Assembly (NCBI GenBank): GCA_014360685.1
Contig: JACIXB010000004.1
Location: forward strand, 1 to 64,000
DNA from: Actinomycetota bacterium
GTDB taxonomy: Bacteria > Actinomycetota > Geothermincolia > Geothermincolales > RBG-13-55-18
Direction: 5' to 3'
DNA: 64,000 bases
Below, piece after piece: positions 59,611 through 64,000 of this stretch (its first letter is position 1; each line of letters starts with the position of its first letter). The notes below the pieces were generated by a model. The model worked only from the letters and a program-made list of their open reading frames with translations. It was not told the DNA's origin and made no database searches. The translations under genes were made by a program, and so were the position numbers.

Positions 59611-59684
59611 CCGGACAAGCGCGGAGAGAAGGCTTACATGGGGCTGATCCCTTTTGCCCCGGCACCCCGTCGAGTCCCGGAAAA

Positions 59685-59700
59685 TTGCATGTACATGCAA
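59685..59700. promoter_or_regulatory. 16-bp perfect palindrome, possible operator
   Basis: TTGCATGTACATGCAA reads the same on both strands. It lies about 290 bp before the promoter of the YhdH-type reductase gene. Palindromes of this type often bind dimeric regulators, but none is identified. Confidence 0.45.
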
Positions 59701-59972
59701 GGCGGCATCCCTTGCACGAACGGTTTCGTCCTCCCCCCTTGAAGTGAGGGGCGGGGTCGGGAAGGGTAGAATAGAGAGAGGCTCTCGGCCGGGGGACCTC
59801 CACGGGTTGTCCCCCCCCGCCGTCTATGCTCCGGGCGCGGGGATGGAAAGACGTCCAGGGCACGGGTCTTCCCCCGCCGTTCGCGGATCCCCTTCCGCGC
59901 GGGAGATGCCGGGTCGTCCCGCAGGACGGTACGGGATGCGCGGCGGGCGAGCCGAGCCGTTGGGGTAGGTTT

Positions 59973-60001
59973 TTGACCCCGCGTCCCGCGGCGGTGATAA
60001 T
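59973..60001 (+). promoter_or_regulatory. Sigma70-type promoter of the YhdH-type gene
   Basis: TTGACC at 59973-59978, a 17-nt spacer and GATAAT at 59996-60001. The predicted leader is about 140 nt, long enough for a regulatory structure, though none was recognised. Confidence 0.7.
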
Positions 60002-60148
60002 GTAATTGCGCCCCCGGGAGACGGCATGGGCCGGAAGGTCCGGGGAAGGCGTGGGCCCGAAGAGCCCTCGGTTACCCCGGCCTCCGGAGCCGGCGACAGG
60101 AACGGTGACGCGTTACGAAGCGAAGCTTTCGGATGGAGGAGGGATGAG

Positions 60149-61162
60149 ATGGGAAAGGCATTCCGGGCCATCGTGGTGCGCGAGCAGGAGGACGGTAACT
60201 TCACCCGCAGCATCGAGACCAGGGACACCGACGAGCTACCCCCGGGGGATGTGCTCATCCGGGTGCATTACACTTCGGTGAATTACAAGGACGCCCTCTC
60301 GGCCATCGGAAACCGGGGGGTGACCAGGAACTACCCTCACACCCCGGGCATCGACGCCGCCGGGGTGGTGGAGGAGAGCGCCAGCCCCCATTTCAAGCCC
60401 GGCGAGGAGGTGCTGGTCACCGGCTACGACCTGGGCATGAACACCTCGGGCGGGATGGCCGAGTACGTGCGCGTTCCCGCCTCCTGGGTGGTCAGGCTGC
60501 CCGCGGGGTTGACCCTCAAGGAGTCCATGATCTACGGCACGGCCGGGTTCACCGCCGCCCTCTCCGTGTACAAGCTGACCGGCGCGGGGGTCAAGCCGGA
60601 TGCCGGCGAGGTCCTGGTCACCGGGGCCAGCGGGGGCGTGGGCTCCCTGGCCCTGCGTTTCCTGGCCAAGCTGGGGTTCGAGGTGGTGGCCGCCGCCGGC
60701 CTGGTTGACGATTCCGAGTTCCCCGCCGTGGAGGAGAAACTCAGGTCCCTGGGCGCCGCCCGGGTCATACCCGCCTCGGAGGTCGACGACACCTCGGGCA
60801 AACTCCTCCTCAAGGGGATATGGCCCGGCGCCGTGGACACCGTGGGCGGCAACGTCCTGGCCACGGTGGTCAGGCAGGCCGCTTACCTGGGGGTGGTGAC
60901 CACCTGCGGCAACACCGGTGGACACGAGCTGAACCTCAACGTCTATCCCTTCATCCTCCGGGGGGTGACCCTCATCGGCATCGACTCCGTGGAGTGCCCC
61001 ATGGATTTGCGGCTGAAGGTCTGGGAGAAGATGGCCGGGGAGTGGAAGCCGGACAACCTGGAGGATTTCGCCACCGAGATAACCCTGGAGCAGGTGGAGG
61101 AGAGGTTCCAGCTCCTCTTGAACAGGAAATCCCAGGGACGCGCCGTGGTCAGGGTGCAGTAG
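60149..61162 (+). CDS. YhdH/YhfP-type quinone oxidoreductase (acryloyl-CoA reductase family)
   Basis: The 337-residue medium-chain dehydrogenase/reductase lacks zinc-binding cysteines and has the YhdH features: SVNYKDALSAIGN, HTPGIDAAGVVEES, and the NADPH motif TGASGGVGSLA. GIDSVECPMDLR replaces the usual active-site segment. Members reduce acrylyl-CoA or small enones with NADPH. ATG 60149 follows GGAGGAGGG. It has its own promoter. Confidence 0.88.
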   Translation: MGKAFRAIVVREQEDGNFTRSIETRDTDELPPGDVLIRVHYTSVNYKDALSAIGNRGVTRNYPHTPGIDAAGVVEESASPHFKPGEEVLVTGYDLGMNTSGGMAEYVRVPASWVVRLPAGLTLKESMIYGTAGFTAALSVYKLTGAGVKPDAGEVLVTGASGGVGSLALRFLAKLGFEVVAAAGLVDDSEFPAVEEKLRSLGAARVIPASEVDDTSGKLLLKGIWPGAVDTVGGNVLATVVRQAAYLGVVTTCGNTGGHELNLNVYPFILRGVTLIGIDSVECPMDLRLKVWEKMAGEWKPDNLEDFATEITLEQVEERFQLLLNRKSQGRAVVRVQ

Positions 61163-61202
61163 CGCCCCGGCCTTCCACGCCCACGTGACCTGGTGAGGAT
61201 TG

Positions 61203-61231
61203 TTGAGGGTAAGCAGACCTTGTGCTATCAT
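61203..61231 (+). promoter_or_regulatory. Promoter of the tRNA pair
   Basis: TTGAGG at 61203-61208, a 17-nt spacer, then TATCAT at 61226-61231 preceded by TGC (extended -10). The predicted start is about 10 nt before tRNA-Gln. Confidence 0.65.
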
Positions 61232-61247
61232 AACCCCCGGAAAGGAT

Positions 61248-61321
61248 TGGGGGATCGTCTAATGGTAGGACGCGAGACTCTGGATCTCGTTGTGAGGGTT
61301 CGAATCCTTCTCCCCCAGCCA
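61248..61321 (+). tRNA. tRNA-Gln (anticodon CTG)
   Basis: A 7-bp acceptor stem (TGGGGGA with TCCCCCA), anticodon stem CGAGA/TCTCG with loop CTCTGGA and anticodon CTG at 61280-61282, and a T arm with GTTCGAATC are visible. CCA is encoded (61319-61321). It reads CAG codons. With GatCAB present, it is probably first charged with Glu. Confidence 0.95.
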
Positions 61322-61341
61322 GAACTGAATATCGAATGCGT

Positions 61342-61419
61342 GGCGCATTAGTCTAGTTGGCCTAGGACGCCGCCCTCTCAAGGCGGAGATCGCGGGTTCG
61401 AATCCCGCATGCGCTACCA
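61342..61419 (+). tRNA. tRNA-Glu (anticodon CTC)
   Basis: Acceptor GGCGCAT pairs with ATGCGCT (one G.T). The anticodon stem is CCGCC/GGCGG with loop CCTCAA-type and anticodon CTC at 61377-61379; the T arm is GCGGG-TTCGAAT-CCCGC. CCA is encoded. It is 20 nt downstream of tRNA-Gln. Confidence 0.93.
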
Positions 61420-61427
61420 AGGTCAGA

Positions 61428-61451
61428 GGCCCCGGAAGGGGCCTTTTCTTT
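61428..61451 (+). terminator. Rho-independent terminator of the tRNA unit
   Basis: GGCCCC-GGAA-GGGGCC forms a 6-bp stem with a GNRA-type loop, followed by TTTTCTTT. This is the most canonical terminator in the window. Confidence 0.9.
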
Positions 61452-61787
61452 GGATTCGGACCGTGCCTCCTCGAGGCTCTGGATCTCGGGCTTGCGGGGA
61501 GGCAACTTCAAGGCCCGACGCCGCTCTGGACCGTTCCGGGAGGTCCTGGTGGCTACAGGTCGTCGCATAACCCATCAGGGGCTCGGGCAGGCGCCCTGTT
61601 TGCTTGCCCCCGGCGCGGTTTTTCCAGTGACAAATCGCCTCCATCGGCGCAAGGCACGGGAAAGCCCGCAACACGAGACGGCATTCGGAGTCGTAAATAC
61701 CCATGGGGACTTCAGCGGGAGCGAGGGACTAAGGGCCGCCGGTATAGGGAGCAGGCCGCGTTCCCGGGTCCCCGGCGGCAGCGCCGC
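61452..61787. other. Gene-poor spacer after the tRNAs
   Basis: Open frames are present on both strands but show no recognisable domain or ribosome site, and codon composition does not look coding. I see no integrase or attachment-site repeat despite the tRNA location. Confidence 0.5.
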
Positions 61788-62615
61788 CTAGGCCCGCGGG
61801 GCGAGACCCAGTAGCTGCTCGGCGTTCTCCCGGTAGAGGCGCCGGCGCGTCTCCTCCTTGAGCTCCATGGCCTCCAGCTCCTGGACGATCCTCTGGCGGG
61901 AGACCAAGGGGTAGTCGCTCCCGAAGAGGACCTTGTGGGGGAGCACCCGGTCCATGTAACGCACCACGAAGTCCGGGATATGGCGCGGGGCCCAGCCGGC
62001 GATGTTGAACCACACGTTGGCGTTGCGCTGGCAGATGGTCATGGTCTCCTCGTACCACGGCCAGCCGAAGTGGGCGATGATTATCTTCAGGTCGGGGAAG
62101 TCCACGGCCACCTCGTCGATGTCGATGGGGCGGCAGTACTTGAGTTTGGTCCCGGTGTGGAACTGGGTGCCGGCGTGGAAGAGCACCGGGATGCCCAGGT
62201 CCCGCGCCTCCTCGTATACCGGGTACATCTCGCGGTCGTTGGGGCGCAGCTCCAAGAGGTGGGGGAGGAGCTTCAGTCCGCGCAGCCCCAGTTCCTCCAC
62301 CGCCCGACGCAGCTCCCTGCGGGCCAAGACGCCCTTGTGGGGATCGACGCTGGCGAAGCCGATGAGGCGGTCCGGGTGTTCGGCCACCGCCTGGGCCACC
62401 AGGTCGTTGCTCACCCGGTAGCCCCAGCGCGTTTCCGCGTCCACGGCCACCACCACGGAGACGGCCACCCCGGCGGCGTCCATGTCGGCCAGGGTATCCC
62501 CGATCTTGGGGAGGTTATCCCCGAATATGCGCAGGTATCCCCGGCGCATGGACTCGGGCATGGACATGATGGCTTCCTCGGTCCAGAGCTGGCTGTGGGT
62601 GTCGATGATGTTCAT
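61788..62615 (-). CDS. Amidohydrolase-family TIM-barrel protein with an altered metal motif
   Basis: The 275-residue protein fits the amidohydrolase-2 group (ACMSD/4-oxalomesaconate type): GFASVDPHKG, LGLRGLKLLPHLLELRPND, IPVLFHAGTQ, IIAHFGWPW and VLFGSDYPLV in order. The N-terminal metal motif, normally D-x-H-x-H, reads DTHSQ (residues 5-9) and lacks the second histidine. The other ligands are kept, so it may bind one metal. The start ATG at 62615 follows AAGGAGG. Substrate unknown. Confidence 0.8.
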   Translation of the reverse strand: MNIIDTHSQLWTEEAIMSMPESMRRGYLRIFGDNLPKIGDTLADMDAAGVAVSVVVAVDAETRWGYRVSNDLVAQAVAEHPDRLIGFASVDPHKGVLARRELRRAVEELGLRGLKLLPHLLELRPNDREMYPVYEEARDLGIPVLFHAGTQFHTGTKLKYCRPIDIDEVAVDFPDLKIIIAHFGWPWYEETMTICQRNANVWFNIAGWAPRHIPDFVVRYMDRVLPHKVLFGSDYPLVSRQRIVQELEAMELKEETRRRLYRENAEQLLGLAPRA

Positions 62616-62765
62616 GGTGGCCTCCTTACGGGCGCTTCGCGTGGCTACCCTCCCTGACTGGAGAAGATTATATCCCATATGCCCGGTCAGGTCCCCGCCG
62701 CACGAATCGAAGCGTACTCCCTGCCGCAGGCCCCGTGCGGAGCCCTCAAGCACGCCACAAATGGA

Positions 62766-63734
62766 TCATGCGGTAGTATTGGTTATCCGTCGGGCGCGGC
62801 GGCGGCGTTCCCGGCTGAGGGCGTAATACATCCTCCCCGCGGCCTCGATCAATCGGAACTGGTTCATGGCCCGGGGGACCGGGAAGGCCCAGCGCCCCCG
62901 GGGTGGCGGAACCGTTTCCTTCCTGCGCGAGGGATCGATCACGACATCCTCCACGATGACCCCTTCCTCGCCTTCCAGCTGCGCCTTGACCGAGCCGTCG
63001 GAATCCACGATGCAGGTATAGCCGGGGAAGGAAGACCTCTGGGTTAGGAAGGGGAGCCCCGGTATGGGGGACACCCAGGGACCGCACTTGTTGACCATCA
63101 CCGCGGGCACACCCAGCGCGCGGGCGTAGAAAGGCGCCAGTTCCTTAAGGCGCCGGTTGTATTCCTCCACCGCCCGGCGGGGGAAGAGGGGGTTGGGCAT
63201 GGGGGAGGGCGCGGAGTGGGGCATGAGCAGCAGGTCCACCCCCTGGGAGCACATGAGCTTGGGCAGATAGGAAAGCTGGTTCTCGTAGCAGATGCCCACT
63301 CCCAGCCTGCCCAGCCCGGTGTGGATGACGTGGGGGCCGGGCTCTCCCCGGGTGAAGAAGGCCTCGGCGAAGGCCGGGGTCTGCTTGCGCACCCGCCCGG
63401 ACTCCTCGCCGTCGGGTCCGGTGACCACGAAGCTGTTGTAGAAGTCCTCGCCCTCCGCCTCCAGGTAGCTGGTCCCCAGCCAGATGCCCAGGCGCCGGGA
63501 GGTCTCCCGCAGCCAGCGCAGGGTGGGACCCTCCCGGGGCTCGGCGGCGTCCCATATCTCCCTGGCGTAGATGTACCCGGTGGGCATGAACTCCGGGAGG
63601 ACCACCAGCCGCGACCCTCGCGCCGCGGACTCCTCCACCAGCGGCGTGGCCCGCCTCAGGTTCCCCTCCACGTCCCCGTTGGCCGACTCCATCTGCACCG
63701 CGCCTACGCGCAGCGTCCCGGCCTCCGCTCCCAT
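62766..63734 (-). CDS. Carbon-nitrogen hydrolase (nitrilase superfamily)
   Basis: The 322-residue enzyme has the Glu-Lys-Cys triad: Glu48 (VLPEFMPTG), Lys117 (RVRKQTPAF) and Cys149 (GICYENQ). Such enzymes hydrolyse amides or carbamoyl groups. A GGGAGGTGATAGCGT site precedes the ATG on the minus strand. It is 150 nt upstream of the amidohydrolase, in the same direction. The substrate cannot be told. Confidence 0.88.
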   Translation of the reverse strand: MGAEAGTLRVGAVQMESANGDVEGNLRRATPLVEESAARGSRLVVLPEFMPTGYIYAREIWDAAEPREGPTLRWLRETSRRLGIWLGTSYLEAEGEDFYNSFVVTGPDGEESGRVRKQTPAFAEAFFTRGEPGPHVIHTGLGRLGVGICYENQLSYLPKLMCSQGVDLLLMPHSAPSPMPNPLFPRRAVEEYNRRLKELAPFYARALGVPAVMVNKCGPWVSPIPGLPFLTQRSSFPGYTCIVDSDGSVKAQLEGEEGVIVEDVVIDPSRRKETVPPPRGRWAFPVPRAMNQFRLIEAAGRMYYALSRERRRRARRITNTTA

Positions 63735-64000
63735 ACGCTATCACCTCCCGGTGTCCACTCCGGCCGCGGGCAGAATCCATGCGCCGGGTGACGGTGGCCG
63801 GGCGCCGTCCCCGCGCGCGTGCGGGGATCCCCGGTCCTTATTCTCTTACCCGGGCCGCGCGAACGGCAAGCGTGGCGGAGATTTTTGCAGGATCTTCCAG
63901 TCAGGAAAGGGAGGGCGATAAAAGGACTTCCCGGAGTTGGGGCCTTGTACTCTTCCAACGCCGCAAGCAGGGGTGCCCGCATCTCCCCGCCATGCCTTAT
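63735..64000. other. Upstream region of the nitrilase gene at the window edge
   Basis: No gene is supported. The minus-strand frame across the region lacks recognisable motifs and is partly a shadow. Confidence 0.45.

Larger units (their letters stand above)
59484..60148. other. Long intergenic region with palindromes and a promoter
   Basis: These 665 bases have no credible gene; the minus-strand frame here is likely a shadow. Two perfect palindromes (59597-59610 and 59685-59700) and the promoter at 59973-60001 are the visible signals. Confidence 0.6.

Noticed and set aside
59531-59863. 110-codon minus-strand frame in the spacer after the MBL gene
   Set aside because: It spans both palindromes, has no ribosome site and no recognisable motif.
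61362-61568. Minus-strand frame ending in GIRTRDLRLERAAS
   Set aside because: This is the well-known translated complement of a tRNA gene, here tRNA-Glu.

Overview
The window is G+C-rich bacterial chromosome, densely packed and without transposases, phage genes or CRISPR arrays. The gene content points to a strict anaerobe with a Wood-Ljungdahl (reductive acetyl-CoA) pathway: corrinoid iron-sulfur protein, MetV/MetF, methyltransferase AcsE, and a selenocysteine formate dehydrogenase with NADH-dehydrogenase-like partners. A thermophilic or deep-branching Actinobacteriota lineage, or a high-G+C Firmicutes acetogen, would both fit. This is inference; there is no rRNA gene to settle it.

Layout. 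(1) 1-11495: methyl branch of the Wood-Ljungdahl pathway. The order is the tail of an upstream gene (probably acetyl-CoA synthase), acsC, metV, metF, a MetE-core-like methionine synthase candidate, lipA, acsE, then a three-gene formate dehydrogenase whose catalytic gene reads through an in-frame UGA with a clear SECIS hairpin. (2) 11656-13924: an acyl-CoA synthetase homologue with degenerate catalytic motifs and a DedA membrane protein, possibly read from a leaderless transcript. (3) 14318-24898: a long membrane-complex operon of Mrp/Mbh/Nuo-type antiporter modules (E, F, G, MbhD-like, MbhE-MnhB fusion, C and three NuoL/M/N-like subunits), followed by small unknown membrane proteins and a UPF0280 protein. 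(4) 25341-31427: ligA, gatC, a membrane protein, gatA and gatB, with a perfect 53-bp duplication of the gatB 3' end just downstream. (5) 31797-33364: two paralogous membrane-anchored lipoprotein-like or secreted proteins. (6) 33480-35426, minus strand: lpd and gcvH. (7) 36051-55161: a near-complete branched-chain amino acid region with serine genes (two LeuC/LeuD pairs, two beta-decarboxylating dehydrogenases, ilvD, ilvB, ilvN, ilvC, a class V aminotransferase, serA, leuA, ilvE, cimA). (8) 55316-63734: FAH-family hydrolase, membrane protein, gltX, a very short MBL-fold protein, a YhdH-type reductase, tRNA-Gln and tRNA-Glu, then an amidohydrolase and a nitrilase on the minus strand.

How the parts fit. 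Formate dehydrogenase makes formate from CO2. Formate, carried on folate, becomes methyl-THF through MetF/MetV. AcsE moves the methyl group to the corrinoid protein for acetyl-CoA synthesis, and the MetE-core protein may divert methyl groups to methionine. Acetyl-CoA and pyruvate then feed citramalate, leucine, isoleucine and valine synthesis. The antiporter-like complex probably handles Na+ or H+ gradients. GluRS, GatCAB and the tRNA-Gln/Glu pair imply that Gln-tRNA is made by transamidation. LipA, GcvH and Lpd suggest a lipoyl-dependent glycine cleavage or synthase system, with GcvT and GcvP elsewhere.

Recurring signals: extended -10 promoters (TGn followed by a TATAAT-like hexamer) at five places, GC-rich terminator hairpins with short T tracts, and many TTG/GTG starts supported by Shine-Dalgarno spacing.
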